From Bacteroidaceae bacterium (lineage in GTDB: Bacteria; Bacteroidota; Bacteroidia; Bacteroidales; Bacteroidaceae), in NCBI GenBank assembly GCA_017464345.1, contig JAFUAH010000013.1, positions 56,493-120,492 on the forward strand: a stretch of DNA of 64,000 bases, in the 5' to 3' direction. A program made the translations under genes and the position numbers. The notes beneath the pieces were generated by a model. It was given only the letters and a program-made list of their open reading frames with translations, ran no database searches and had not been told where the DNA came from. This document shows positions 18,941 through 28,383 of this stretch, in pieces (within the stretch, counting starts at the first letter, position 1; the number at the start of each line of letters is the position of its first letter).

Positions 18941-21619
18941 ATGAGACGATTATATGTGTTTTTAACAGCTGTTGTGGCTACAACGTTACTGATTGTAGCC
19001 AATGTAGTTCCCACCAAGTTCTACGTATGGCAGAATGGTCAGGCCACGGCCTATGACATCGACGGCGACGAGATGGAGTACGGCGACGGCACACTCACCA
19101 TCAAGGGTACAACCTATCAGATGGCAGACATCGACAGTATCACCTTCAGCGAACCCACAGAGACGGTGACGACGGATACGGTATATGTCACGTTCAACGG
19201 AACATCGGCCACGGTTTCGCCGGCTGCCGTCAGCGGTGTGACCACCACCATCACGGGGGCCAACGTTTCGCTGACCAATACGAACGAAGACCGCGAAATG
19301 TGCTTTGTACTGAGCGGTAGTAGTACCTCAGGGCAGTTTGTCTATAACGGAACCTACAAGACCACCATCCGCCTGAACGGACTGACACTGACGGGCTCCA
19401 CGGCAGAGGCCGTCAATATCAAGTGTGGCAAGCGCATTGCCCTGGAACTGGCCGACGGCACCGTGAACACCCTGGCCGATGCCAGCGAGGACGGTGGACA
19501 GAAGGCCGCCTTCTACACCAAGGGACACCTGGAAATCAGTGGAGGCGGTACGCTAAACCTCACGGGTAACGTGAAGCACGGCCTTTCCTCCAAGGAATAC
19601 ATGCTCGTGAAGCGCACCGCAGGCACCATCAACATCGTGAAGGCTGCCAACGACGGCATCCATGCCGGGCAGTATTTCAAGATGAACGGCGGCACCGTGA
19701 AGATGACTGCCGTAGCTGGCGACGGCATACAGGCCGAAGCTACGGGCGAAGTGGGCGACGAGCAGGACGGACAGCTGCTCCTGAACGGCGGTACGCTGGA
19801 CCTCACCCTCACAGGCAGCGACGTGGCTGCGCTGAAGAGCGATTCGCTGATGGTCATCACCGACGGCGACATCACCATCCAGACCACCGGATCGGCCGTG
19901 AAGGGGCTGAAGTCGAAGACCGACATGAACATATCCGGCGGCACATTCGTCATTAAGCAGAGCGGCGACTACATCGTGGAGAACGGTGAACCCAGCTACA
20001 CCACGGCCCTGAAGGCCAACGGCGACCTGACCATCTCTGGCGGTAAATTTACTATCACCAACTCGGCCGTGGCTGGTCGTGGCATATCGGCCGACGGCAC
20101 ACTGACCGTCAGTGAGGCCGATGGCACCACTGTGCTGGGCATCACCAGCACGGGCAAGGGCGAGGCTCTGGATACCTCGAAGACCGTCGATAGTGAAGAT
20201 GACAACACGGGCACCGAGACGGAGTCGTACCGCGTCTATGTCTATGTGCCCACCAGCGGCGGAGGCGGTGGCCCTGGCGGCGGCAGCAACCGCGCCTGGA
20301 GCACCGTCTATCTCTACACCAGCAGCGGCACCCAGGTGGCCCAGCTCACCAATACCGTGACGGCTACCCGCCAGGGCTACAGCACGGGCACAACGTTCTA
20401 CTACTATGACTTCAAGAAGGCTGACACAGGCACCTACTACTTCGGCAGCACCTACACCAGCGGTGGCGGCTGGGGTGGCGGTACCACCTACACGCTGAAG
20501 TCCAGCACGTTCAGCGGCCCCACGTCGGGCTCGGCCTATTTCTACACTATGAGCAGCAGCTATTCCACTAGCGGCACCACGCGCACCTACACCCTCACAG
20601 ATGCCACCTCAACGTACGCCAACGCCACCATTACGGCCGGCGGTGGCACCACATCGAGCGATGACTACGTGACGGCCAAGTGCATTAGCGGCGACGGCAA
20701 CGTGAAGTTGCTGGGCGGTACCATCACCCTCTCCGCAAGCGGTGCCGGCGGCAAAGGCATCAAGGTGGATGGCGCTTTCACCATGGGCGACCAGAGCACT
20801 GGCAACGGACCCACCCTGAGCGTCACCACCACGGGCAGCAAGCTCGGCAGCAGCAGTGGTGGCGGCGGCTTCGGTGGCGGCGGTGGTTTTGGTGGTGAAA
20901 CGAGCAGTGGCAGCAGTGCCAAGGCCATCAAGGCACAGGGAGCCGTTGTCATCTATGGCGGAGAATCCACCGTCCAGACCAGCACCGACGGTGCCGAGGG
21001 ACTGGAGTCGAAGACCAGTGTCACTATAGCCGGCGGCAAGCACTACCTGAAGTGCTACGACGACTGTATCAACTCGGCCGGTAACATCTACTTCAACGGT
21101 GGACTGACCGTCTGCTACTCCAACGGCAACGATGCCGTCGATAGCAACGCCGGCCGCACGGGTGCCATCACCATCGGCGACGGTGCCGTGCTGGCCTACA
21201 CCTCGAAAGGCTCGCCCGAGGAGGGTCTGGACTGCGACAACAACTCCTACATCCAGATTACGGGTACGGGCTATGCCATATCGGCAGGCGGTGCCCAGGG
21301 CGGTGGCAGCAGCAGTAGCACCATCTCCAACGCCGCCCAGGGCTATGCCTTCTACACCAGCACTGTCAGCTACCAGACCGGGCGCTACTACACCCTGGCC
21401 GATGCCAGCGGCAACAACCTCTTGACCTACTCCTTCGAAGCCAGTGTCAGCAGTTCGCTCAGCCTCATCACCGCCAAGGGCATGGTGAAGGGCAGCACCT
21501 ACAACGTGAAGTACAGCACCACGGCCCCCACGGATGCCACATCGGCCTACCACGGTCTCTACATCGGCAGTTCGCACAAGGGCACCACCAGTGCCATTTC
21601 CTCGCTGAGCGCTAAATAG
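18941..21619 (+). CDS. Carbohydrate-binding domain-containing protein (Cthe_2159 type)
   Basis: 892 residues with an N-terminal signal or membrane segment (MRRLYVFLTAVVATTLLIVA). Residues about 60-480 and 630-850 are repetitive beta-helix-like sequence with recurring IS-GGT/KG-hG-K units (LEISGGGTLNLTG, FKMNGGTVKMTA, MNISGGTFVIKQSG). This matches the Cthe_2159 calcium-dependent polygalacturonate-binding family (PF14262). Two low-complexity Gly/Ser inserts (near residues 445 and 640) split the structure. There is no clear T9SS tail; it ends with ISSLSAK. It overlaps the convergent integrase gene by 8 bp. The ligand is inferred from the family. Confidence 0.8.
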   Translation: MRRLYVFLTAVVATTLLIVANVVPTKFYVWQNGQATAYDIDGDEMEYGDGTLTIKGTTYQMADIDSITFSEPTETVTTDTVYVTFNGTSATVSPAAVSGVTTTITGANVSLTNTNEDREMCFVLSGSSTSGQFVYNGTYKTTIRLNGLTLTGSTAEAVNIKCGKRIALELADGTVNTLADASEDGGQKAAFYTKGHLEISGGGTLNLTGNVKHGLSSKEYMLVKRTAGTINIVKAANDGIHAGQYFKMNGGTVKMTAVAGDGIQAEATGEVGDEQDGQLLLNGGTLDLTLTGSDVAALKSDSLMVITDGDITIQTTGSAVKGLKSKTDMNISGGTFVIKQSGDYIVENGEPSYTTALKANGDLTISGGKFTITNSAVAGRGISADGTLTVSEADGTTVLGITSTGKGEALDTSKTVDSEDDNTGTETESYRVYVYVPTSGGGGGPGGGSNRAWSTVYLYTSSGTQVAQLTNTVTATRQGYSTGTTFYYYDFKKADTGTYYFGSTYTSGGGWGGGTTYTLKSSTFSGPTSGSAYFYTMSSSYSTSGTTRTYTLTDATSTYANATITAGGGTTSSDDYVTAKCISGDGNVKLLGGTITLSASGAGGKGIKVDGAFTMGDQSTGNGPTLSVTTTGSKLGSSSGGGGFGGGGGFGGETSSGSSAKAIKAQGAVVIYGGESTVQTSTDGAEGLESKTSVTIAGGKHYLKCYDDCINSAGNIYFNGGLTVCYSNGNDAVDSNAGRTGAITIGDGAVLAYTSKGSPEEGLDCDNNSYIQITGTGYAISAGGAQGGGSSSSTISNAAQGYAFYTSTVSYQTGRYYTLADASGNNLLTYSFEASVSSSLSLITAKGMVKGSTYNVKYSTTAPTDATSAYHGLYIGSSHKGTTSAISSLSAK

Positions 21620-22613
21620 TCCTCTTTCCAACGGCTCTCAGCACATTTGCTACCCGGCGTTGCTTGCTGGTCTTGTCATAAACCTCAAGCAACGCCAGTG
21701 TTTTATGCCCCGTGAATACAGCCAGGTCGCGGTCCTGCACATTCGGGTTGCTGCGCAGTTCGGTGATGAACGTCCGCCGCCCGTTGTGCGAGCGTACCGC
21801 CTCGAAGAATGGTTTCGATTCGACGCGTATGGTTCCATTGGCCATGCGCGTCTTTATTTTCACCTGCCTGTGCGACATGGGCAGTCGCTTCACAAGTTTT
21901 TTCACGTACAGGTTATAAGTCGCGAGTGATATTTCCGGGAACCTCCATCCGTTCCGCTCCAGAATTTCCCCGATACGCGAGTCATAGTCCAACGACACCC
22001 ACTGATTGCAGCTCGCCTTCTCCTTCTTCTGTATGATTTCGAATGCCCGACAGTTCCTGTAGGCCCGAAAGTCAGCCCCCGTCAAGTTTGAAAAACGCAG
22101 CGATGTCAGGCACTGGAGCACAAACATGTCCCGTACGACCTTCCAGTTACCTTTCAGGCGTTTCAGGGCATAGAGAAGATTCACCTGCTCCCGGGAGAGA
22201 GCAATGCGCCCATCATCCTTGACACGGGTGGTGACATGGCACTTATGCAGAAATGTCACGGCCTCACGGTTGTGGAACGGCACCTTTCCATCCTCCAATG
22301 CCATATCCAGACACATGCGCAGTACCATCAGCAGGAAATTGTAGCGTGAAGCCGAATAGCGTTCCCGACAATACACTTCATAGCCCTTTAGCAGTTCCAT
22401 ATTGATGTGATACCACCGCAATGCCATATCGCCACACCACTGCGCCGCCCAACTACGGAAAACGTTCAGGCCCGACAGATACTGAGTGCGCGTGGAGCCA
22501 CGACCGCCCACGTGCTCCCGCATCCAGTCCAGTGGTTCTGGCACACGACTTACTCCAAACCACGACAGACCGAACCTCCCGTTCAGTCTGTCCATAAGAA
22601 TTTGTCTCAACAT
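21612..22613 (-). CDS. Site-specific tyrosine recombinase (phage integrase family)
   Basis: 333 residues. The N-terminal SAM-like domain (residues about 30-125) is followed by a catalytic domain with a full set of active-site residues: Arg173 (LTSLRFSNL), His276 and Arg279 (SHNGRR), His303 (TGHKTL) and Tyr312 (VYDK), with canonical spacing. It is therefore probably active. It lies alone between a carbohydrate-binding gene and GH2, with no excisionase, relaxase or other mobility gene nearby. The Bacteroidales family includes invertase-type recombinases controlling surface genes, but the target is unknown. Its upstream gap is the inverted-repeat terminator of the GH2 gene. Confidence 0.9.
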   Translation of the reverse strand: MLRQILMDRLNGRFGLSWFGVSRVPEPLDWMREHVGGRGSTRTQYLSGLNVFRSWAAQWCGDMALRWYHINMELLKGYEVYCRERYSASRYNFLLMVLRMCLDMALEDGKVPFHNREAVTFLHKCHVTTRVKDDGRIALSREQVNLLYALKRLKGNWKVVRDMFVLQCLTSLRFSNLTGADFRAYRNCRAFEIIQKKEKASCNQWVSLDYDSRIGEILERNGWRFPEISLATYNLYVKKLVKRLPMSHRQVKIKTRMANGTIRVESKPFFEAVRSHNGRRTFITELRSNPNVQDRDLAVFTGHKTLALLEVYDKTSKQRRVANVLRAVGKRTI

Positions 22614-22655
22614 TCTTTTCTTTTGTATTTATTGAAATCCTAACCCCTTGACAAG

Positions 22656-22733
22656 GGCTATGCAATCCACCAAAAAGGGTTATGCAACCAAAGGCCCGGG
22701 GTTGCATAACCTCAAGCCAATGATTGCATAACC
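22656..22733 (-). terminator. Nested GGTTATGCAACC inverted repeats, terminator of the GH2 gene
   Basis: Two facing 12-bp arms (22678-22689 / 22700-22711) form a perfect hairpin. On the minus strand it is followed by CTTTTT, so it should terminate the GH2 transcript. Two further half-copies (ctatgcaatc near 22659-22668 and gattgcataacc at 22722-22733) flank it and pair partly with each other. The same words occur at 37329-37391. Confidence 0.8.
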
Positions 22734-22761
22734 TTGGGCTGATAATCGTTTACCCCCGTTT

Positions 22762-25230
22762 TTACTCCACTGGAAGGGTGAACGAGGCCGACTGCAGGCC
22801 ACGAGCTTTGGCCGTGAAGGTAAGGGTTCCCGCTACCACGCCAGACTGAACAATTGCCGTCAGTTGTCCGGCAAAGGCATGATGTCGGGGCAGATGGAAC
22901 TGGTCGAGACAGGTGGCATCGCCATTTGCCGCAGCGCGGAAGTGGCCTGCCCCCTTTGCCGAAAACTCCACCAGGGACGTGGCATCGGGACAGAGGTTGC
23001 CATCCTTATCCACAACAGAAATCGTGACGTATGCCAGGTCTTCGCCGTCGGCCGACAAGGCTTTACGGTCAGTGGAGAGAGCCAGATGGTGAGGGCGGCC
23101 TGCCGTGCGCACCGTCTGTTCTGCCATCTGACTGCCGTCAGCGTTATAAGCCACCACGCGCAGTTCACCTGGTTCATAGACGACATCCGTCCACATCAGG
23201 CGGTAGCGACGTTGCCGCCACAGCGGATCCTTATCCTTCTGTCCGTCGCTCTCCCCGGCCGACAGTTTCCGCTGTATGCCTTGGCTCTTGCCATTCACGA
23301 AGAGTTCCGCCGAGGGAGCATTGGTATAGACGAAGACGGGGGTCACCTCTCCCTCGCGTCCCGGCCATGTCCAGTGAGGCAGGACGTGCAGCGTTGTGCT
23401 GTCGGGAGCCCAGTGACTGCGGTAGAGCCAGTAGCGGTCTTTGGGCAGCGAGGCCAGGTCGATGATGCCGAAGAGGCTGCTGTGGCTGGGCCATGCGTCG
23501 GTGTCGTAGGGCGAGGGCTCTCCCAGGTAGTCGAAGCCCGTCCATACGAATTGCCCCAATGTCCAATCATAGTCCTCGGCCAGGGCAAAGTCCTCATCGG
23601 GGACATTGCTCCAGGAACAGGCCTCCAGGTCGTAGCCCGAACTCTGGTGGTTCTCGTACATGGCCCCTTTCTTCAGCTGGGCAGGGAACATGTAGGTTCC
23701 TCGTGTGCTGACGGTGCTGCTGGTTTCGCTACCCAGCAACAAGTTTTGAGGCAGGATGCCGTAAGCCTCCACGTACTTGTGCGTTCTATAGTTGAAGCCC
23801 GGGATGTCAAGCATGGCGGCAAAGCCATTCTTCAGTACAGCATCCACCTGGTCCATACCGCAGGTGACGGGACGTGTGGGGTCTTCCCGGTGGCAGATGT
23901 CTTGCAGCATCTTGGCCACGCGGTAACCTTCGGGCTTCCACTGCGTCGGCACCTCGTTACCCACGCTCCACATGACCACGCTGGGATGGTTGCGATAGTG
24001 ATGTATCATGTTCACCATATCGCGCTCAGCCCACTCTTTGAAGTAGCGGTGATAGCCGTTCTGGCACTTGGCCACATCCCATTCGTCGAAAGGCTCCAGC
24101 ATCATAAAAAAGCCCATTTCATCGCACATCTCCACCAGTTCAGGCGTGGGCATATTGTGACTGGTGCGGATGGCATCGCAGCCCATCCGCTTCAGAAGTT
24201 CCAGCTGGTGGCGAATAGCCGAGCGATTGACGGCAGCACCGAGGGGACCAAGGTCGTGGTGGAGACAGACACCCTGGAACTTGCGCTTCTGGCCGTTGAG
24301 GAAGAAACCGCGGTCGGCCACGAACTCTATGCTGCGAATACCGAAACGGGTTGTGTAGGTGTCAATGGTATCGGCACCTACCAGAAGGTGGGAAACGGCA
24401 GTATAAAGCATGGGGGTCTCGGGCGACCAGAGGCTGGGGTCGCAGATGAGAAAGTGCTGTTCCAGCGGCTGGCCGTGGAGTAGTTTCTGCGTATTGTCCT
24501 TATGAGCTACCGCATGGCCGTCGGGGTCGAGGATGTCGGTGAGAATGCGAACGGACTGGCCGTCGGCGTTCTCCACCTGCGTTTTCAGTGCGACGGAGGC
24601 ATAGGCAGGCTCTACGTGCGGTGTGGTGACGTGCGTGCCCCAGACAGGGACGTGGAGTTCGCCCGTCGTGATGAGGCGCACGTTGCGATATAGTCCGGCT
24701 CCGGAATACCACCGGCTGCTCTGCTCGCGGTTCTCCAGCCGAACGGCCAGCGTGTTGGGCGTGCCGTCCTTGTTCACCAAGTCGGTGACATCAACGTGGA
24801 AGGAGTTATAACCGTAAGGCCAAAAGATGGCCTCCCGCCCATTGACATAGACATGAGCCTCGCTCATGGCCCCGTCGAAGACCAACGTTGTGCGGCCCTT
24901 CCGGGGAGCCACGAAATGCGTACGATACCAGCCCACGCCTATATAAGGCAGTCCGCCAGAGCGCCCCGTCTTCCACGTAGCCACGGATTCGCCGTTCTGC
25001 CTTACGGCCACCTTCTGCAAGTCCCACTTACGGTCGAAGGGTCCCGTGATGGCCCAGTCGTGCGGCACAGTCACCGAAGCCCAATTTTCATCGATGAAAT
25101 CGCGCTTTTCTGCATTTTCCACATCACCCAGATGGAACTTCCATCCGTCTTTCAGCAGCGTCTCGGAGCGCTGCGCCCGTAAGGCAACGGCCAACGTCGC
25201 CAGCACCAAGGGAAATAATATTTTCTTCAT
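22762..25230 (-). CDS. Beta-galactosidase-type glycoside hydrolase, GH2 family
   Basis: 822 residues with a signal peptide (MKKILFPLVLATLAVALRAQ). It shows the GH2 order: sugar-binding jelly roll (WKFHLGDV...PHDW...GWYRTHF), Ig-like domain, TIM barrel, then DUF4982-like and C-terminal Ig-like domains. The acid/base Glu426 lies in WSVGNEVPTQW and the nucleophile Glu502 in LGSETSS. RTSHNMPTPE and GFDYLGEP are also typical. Beta-galactosidase is the most likely activity; beta-glucuronidase or other GH2 activities are possible. It is presumably periplasmic. A weak -7 box (TACCTTAG, 25251-25258 minus) precedes it. Confidence 0.88.
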   Translation of the reverse strand: MKKILFPLVLATLAVALRAQRSETLLKDGWKFHLGDVENAEKRDFIDENWASVTVPHDWAITGPFDRKWDLQKVAVRQNGESVATWKTGRSGGLPYIGVGWYRTHFVAPRKGRTTLVFDGAMSEAHVYVNGREAIFWPYGYNSFHVDVTDLVNKDGTPNTLAVRLENREQSSRWYSGAGLYRNVRLITTGELHVPVWGTHVTTPHVEPAYASVALKTQVENADGQSVRILTDILDPDGHAVAHKDNTQKLLHGQPLEQHFLICDPSLWSPETPMLYTAVSHLLVGADTIDTYTTRFGIRSIEFVADRGFFLNGQKRKFQGVCLHHDLGPLGAAVNRSAIRHQLELLKRMGCDAIRTSHNMPTPELVEMCDEMGFFMMLEPFDEWDVAKCQNGYHRYFKEWAERDMVNMIHHYRNHPSVVMWSVGNEVPTQWKPEGYRVAKMLQDICHREDPTRPVTCGMDQVDAVLKNGFAAMLDIPGFNYRTHKYVEAYGILPQNLLLGSETSSTVSTRGTYMFPAQLKKGAMYENHQSSGYDLEACSWSNVPDEDFALAEDYDWTLGQFVWTGFDYLGEPSPYDTDAWPSHSSLFGIIDLASLPKDRYWLYRSHWAPDSTTLHVLPHWTWPGREGEVTPVFVYTNAPSAELFVNGKSQGIQRKLSAGESDGQKDKDPLWRQRRYRLMWTDVVYEPGELRVVAYNADGSQMAEQTVRTAGRPHHLALSTDRKALSADGEDLAYVTISVVDKDGNLCPDATSLVEFSAKGAGHFRAAANGDATCLDQFHLPRHHAFAGQLTAIVQSGVVAGTLTFTAKARGLQSASFTLPVE

Positions 25231-25280
25231 TATTCTTAGGTTTTATGGGGCTAAGGTACGAATTATTTCTCATTTTTTCC

Positions 25281-25288
25281 TATCTTTG
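25281..25288 (+). promoter_or_regulatory. -7 box of malQ
   Basis: TATCTTTG matches TAnnTTTG and lies 23 nt before the ATG. No convincing TTTG is seen 19-21 bp upstream. Confidence 0.5.
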
Positions 25289-25311
25289 CACAAACAATTA
25301 ACCGAAATACC

Positions 25312-27993
25312 ATGAATATAGGCTTTCAAATTGCTTACCGCACCGTTTGGGGAGAGCTGGTGGCCGTAGAACTGACCTGGGCTACGAAGACCGGCAAGGA
25401 GACTCAGACCACCCTGGAACTCTCCACCACCGACGGCACGACGTGGCGCGGCGAAACAGTGCTGCCTGCCAGTGCCGTAGAAGTGCGCTACCAGTATCGA
25501 ATAGACAAGGACGGCGAGACCACACGCCGTGAGTGGGGCATGGTGCCACGCACGCTGAGCGTGGGCAAAGGCGGACGCCGCCTACTGTGCATTGACCGCT
25601 GGCGCGACTGCCCAGCTGAGAACTACCTCTTCTCCAGTGCCTTCACAGAGGTCTTCCTGCGGCATCGGGAACAGCCGTGGCCCACGGTCGGAGAGGAAAA
25701 GACGCTCACCATCCGCGTCTTTGCCCCAGAAGTGCCCGAGGGCCATACACTGGCCGTGCTGGGCAGCCAGCCCCAGCTGGGCGAATGGCAAGCCGGGCGT
25801 GAAGTCCAGCTGACACCCGTGGGCACTGGTGAGTGGGCCTTTACCCTCGATCTCAGCCAGTTGCAGGGTGTGGTGGAATACAAATACCTGACCATCGACA
25901 AGCGCAGCGGACAACACACATGGGAACTGCACGACAATCGCCTGTTGCAGTGCCCCCACACCGAACGCATGATGAACATCGTAATGGAAGACGAGGCCGT
26001 GCGCCTGCCGCTGGCCCCGTGGCGCGGTGCCGGCTGCGTGATTCCCGTTTTCAGCCTCCGCAGTGAGCACAGCTTCGGCGTGGGCGACTTCGGAGACCTG
26101 CGCCGCATGGTGGACTGGGTGTCCATGACGGGACTGCACGCTTTGCAAATTCTTCCCATCAACGACACCACAATGACGGGCGGCTGGACCGACTCTTATC
26201 CCTACAACAGTATCAGCATCTATGCCCTGCATCCCATCTATGCCGACCTCTCGGCCCTGCCGCCCCTGGAGGAGGCCACCCTGCGCACCACCTACCGAGG
26301 CGCACAGAAGAAACTGAACGCCCTGACACGCCTGGACTATGAGCAGGTGATGCAGACCAAACGACACTATCTGCGCCGCATCTTCCGTCAAGAATGGAAG
26401 AACGTGAAGACGAGCAAGGCATACAAGACCTTCTTTGCCGAGAACGAGGAATGGCTCATCCCCTACGCTGCCTTCTGCTATCTGCGCGACAAGCACGGTA
26501 CGGCCGACTTCCGCCGCTGGGGCACCATGGCCACCTACCAGCCCGAAGCCGTCAAGCGGCTGAATAAGCGAGGTACGGAATTTGCCGATGAAATCGACCT
26601 AAATTGCTACATCCAGTTCATCCTGCACGAACAGTTGAGCGACGTTCGCCGCCACGCGCGAGAGAAGGGCATCATGCTAAAGGGCGACATCCCCATCGGC
26701 ATCAGTCCCGACAGTGTGGAGGCCTGGACGGAGCCTCACTACTTCAACCTGGACGGGCAGGCCGGTGCACCACCCGACTATTTCAGCCAGAACGGGCAAA
26801 ACTGGGGCTTCCCCACCTACAACTGGGATGCCATGTTGGCCGACGGTTGCCAGTGGTGGCGCCGACGCTTCGAGAAGATGGCCACCTACTTCGACGCTTA
26901 CCGCATCGATCACGTGCTCGGGTTCTTCCGCATCTGGGAGATTCCACAGCACAGTGTGCACGGACTGCTGGGCCAGTTTGCCCCGGCACTGCCCATGAGT
27001 CCCGATGAAATCGAGAGTTTTGGACTTCCCTGGCGCGAGGAGACCTACACGCGCCCCTACATCACCGACCGCATCATCCACCGCATCTTCGGCGACGACA
27101 CCTCCGAAGTGCGCCGCCTCTACCTCGACCCACTCTATGCTGGGCACTATGCGCTGAAGTCCGAGTTCGACACGCAGCGCAAGGTGCAGGCCGCCTTCTG
27201 GGGCAAGAACGATGCTCGTTCCGTCAAGCTGCGCGACGGCCTGTACCGCCTCATCAGCAACGTGCTCTTCGTCCGCGACCGCAAGCATCCCGAACTATTC
27301 CACCCGCGCATCGTGGCCATGCACGACTTCCTCTACGAAGACCTGGGCGACCGCGAGAAGGAAGCCTTCAACCGCATCCACGAACACTTCTTCCACCAGC
27401 GCCACAACCAGTTCTGGTACGAAGGGGCTATGCAGAAACTGCCCACCCTCGTGGGTGCCACACGGATGCTCGTCTGCGCCGAAGACCTGGGCATGATACC
27501 CGAATGCGTGCCCTGGGTGATGGACCAGCTGGGCATACTGACCCTGGAAATCCAGACCATGCCCAAGAAGGGCTGGATGCAGTTTGCCAACCTCTGGGAG
27601 AACCCCTACCGCAGCGTGGCCACCATCTCGACCCACGACATGCCCACCATGCGCGACTGGTGGGACGACCAGCGCGAGACGGCACAGGCGTACTACAACA
27701 ACGTGCTCTACCACGAAGGGCAGGCCCCCCACCCGATGCCCAGCACCGTGGCCGAAGAGGTGGTATGCCGCCATCTGGAATCGCCGTCGATGCTCTGTCT
27801 GCTGAGTCTGCAAGACTGGCTGGCCATCGACGAGAAGCTGCGGAACCCGAATCCCAAGGAAGAGCGCATCAACGAACCTGCCAATCCGCGCCACTACTGG
27901 CAATGGCGCATGCACGTAACCATCGAGCAACTGATGGCCGACACGGCGCTGAATGAGAGGATTCGCGGACTGGTGAAGACGTACGGCCGGTAG
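25312..27993 (+). CDS. malQ: 4-alpha-glucanotransferase with N-terminal starch-binding domains
   Basis: 893 residues, longer than E. coli MalQ because two CBM20-like modules precede the catalytic domain (residues 1-100, and about 130-220 with GSQPQLGEWQAGREVQL). The GH77 barrel starts near residue 240 (PVFSLRSEHSFGVGDFGDLR). It carries the nucleophile region AYRIDHVLGFFRIWEIP, the acid Glu in CAEDLGMIP and the STHDMPTMRDWW segment. It disproportionates maltodextrins; there is no signal peptide, so it is cytoplasmic. The CBM20-CBM20-GH77 layout is the usual Bacteroidales (and plant DPE2) form. It is monocistronic. Confidence 0.95.
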   Translation: MNIGFQIAYRTVWGELVAVELTWATKTGKETQTTLELSTTDGTTWRGETVLPASAVEVRYQYRIDKDGETTRREWGMVPRTLSVGKGGRRLLCIDRWRDCPAENYLFSSAFTEVFLRHREQPWPTVGEEKTLTIRVFAPEVPEGHTLAVLGSQPQLGEWQAGREVQLTPVGTGEWAFTLDLSQLQGVVEYKYLTIDKRSGQHTWELHDNRLLQCPHTERMMNIVMEDEAVRLPLAPWRGAGCVIPVFSLRSEHSFGVGDFGDLRRMVDWVSMTGLHALQILPINDTTMTGGWTDSYPYNSISIYALHPIYADLSALPPLEEATLRTTYRGAQKKLNALTRLDYEQVMQTKRHYLRRIFRQEWKNVKTSKAYKTFFAENEEWLIPYAAFCYLRDKHGTADFRRWGTMATYQPEAVKRLNKRGTEFADEIDLNCYIQFILHEQLSDVRRHAREKGIMLKGDIPIGISPDSVEAWTEPHYFNLDGQAGAPPDYFSQNGQNWGFPTYNWDAMLADGCQWWRRRFEKMATYFDAYRIDHVLGFFRIWEIPQHSVHGLLGQFAPALPMSPDEIESFGLPWREETYTRPYITDRIIHRIFGDDTSEVRRLYLDPLYAGHYALKSEFDTQRKVQAAFWGKNDARSVKLRDGLYRLISNVLFVRDRKHPELFHPRIVAMHDFLYEDLGDREKEAFNRIHEHFFHQRHNQFWYEGAMQKLPTLVGATRMLVCAEDLGMIPECVPWVMDQLGILTLEIQTMPKKGWMQFANLWENPYRSVATISTHDMPTMRDWWDDQRETAQAYYNNVLYHEGQAPHPMPSTVAEEVVCRHLESPSMLCLLSLQDWLAIDEKLRNPNPKEERINEPANPRHYWQWRMHVTIEQLMADTALNERIRGLVKTYGR

Positions 27994-27999
27994 GCCGGG

Positions 28000-28098
28000 G
28001 CTCCGTCCTGCATAGGATTGACGTCCGTTCTGTACAGGATGGAGCCGAAAGCTATACGGGACGGAGCTTCATCCTATACGGGACGAAACGGGGAGCCC
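28000..28098. repeat. TACGGGACGGAG-family repeat between malQ and tRNA-Met
   Basis: Imperfect 20-30 bp units: tatacgggacggagc near 28054-28068 and ctatacgggacgaaacg at 28074-28090, with related inverted pieces (ggctccgtcctgcatagga) before them. Similar words occur at 11412-11443 and 55190-55285. No gene is seen here. Confidence 0.6.
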
Positions 28099-28114
28099 CT
28101 GACGAGCAAGGAGA

Positions 28115-28159
28115 AGAAAAAGCGAAAGGCATGTCGTCTGGACGACATGCCTTTCGCTT
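28115..28159 (-). terminator. Terminator of tRNA-Met
   Basis: A perfect 19-bp inverted repeat (28120-28138 / 28141-28159) starts 4 nt beyond the tRNA 3' end. On the minus strand it is followed by TTTTTCTTC, as expected for an intrinsic terminator. Confidence 0.85.
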
Positions 28160-28162
28160 GTG

Positions 28163-28236
28163 TAGCGGGAAAGGGACTTGAACCCTTGACCTTCGGATTA
28201 TGAATCCGACGCTCTAACCAGCTGAGCTATCCCGCC
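28163..28236 (-). tRNA. tRNA-Met (CAT)
   Basis: A 74-nt cloverleaf on the minus strand: acceptor GGCGGGA pairs with TCCCGCT, D arm AGCTCAGCTGGTTAGAGC, anticodon loop TTCATAA with anticodon CAT at 28200-28202, T loop TTCAAGT. The CCA end is not encoded. The acceptor start and D arm fit elongator methionine tRNA; a lysidine-modified tRNA-Ile is less likely. Confidence 0.93.
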
Positions 28237-28256
28237 AACTTTCGCTTTTGCGAGTG

Positions 28257-28287
28257 CAAAGGTAGGCAGAAAATCTGAATCTGCAAA
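28257..28287 (-). promoter_or_regulatory. Promoter of tRNA-Met
   Basis: On the minus strand, TTTG (28284-28287), 19 bp, TACCTTTG (28257-28264), located 20 nt before the tRNA 5' end. Both boxes match the consensus fully. Confidence 0.8.
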
Positions 28288-28325
28288 GAAATGCAGCGTT
28301 TTTTTTATTATTAACAGTAATTTCC

Positions 28326-28356
28326 TTCGGCCATCGGCATTTTCTTTGTATCTTTG
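28326..28356 (+). promoter_or_regulatory. Promoter of the LptF/LptG-like gene
   Basis: TTCG (one mismatch) at 28326-28329, 19 bp, TATCTTTG at 28349-28356; the ATG is 27 nt further on. It probably drives the run of genes from 28384 onwards. Confidence 0.6.
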
Positions 28357-28383
28357 CACGCTAATTAATGTACGCGCACCCGT

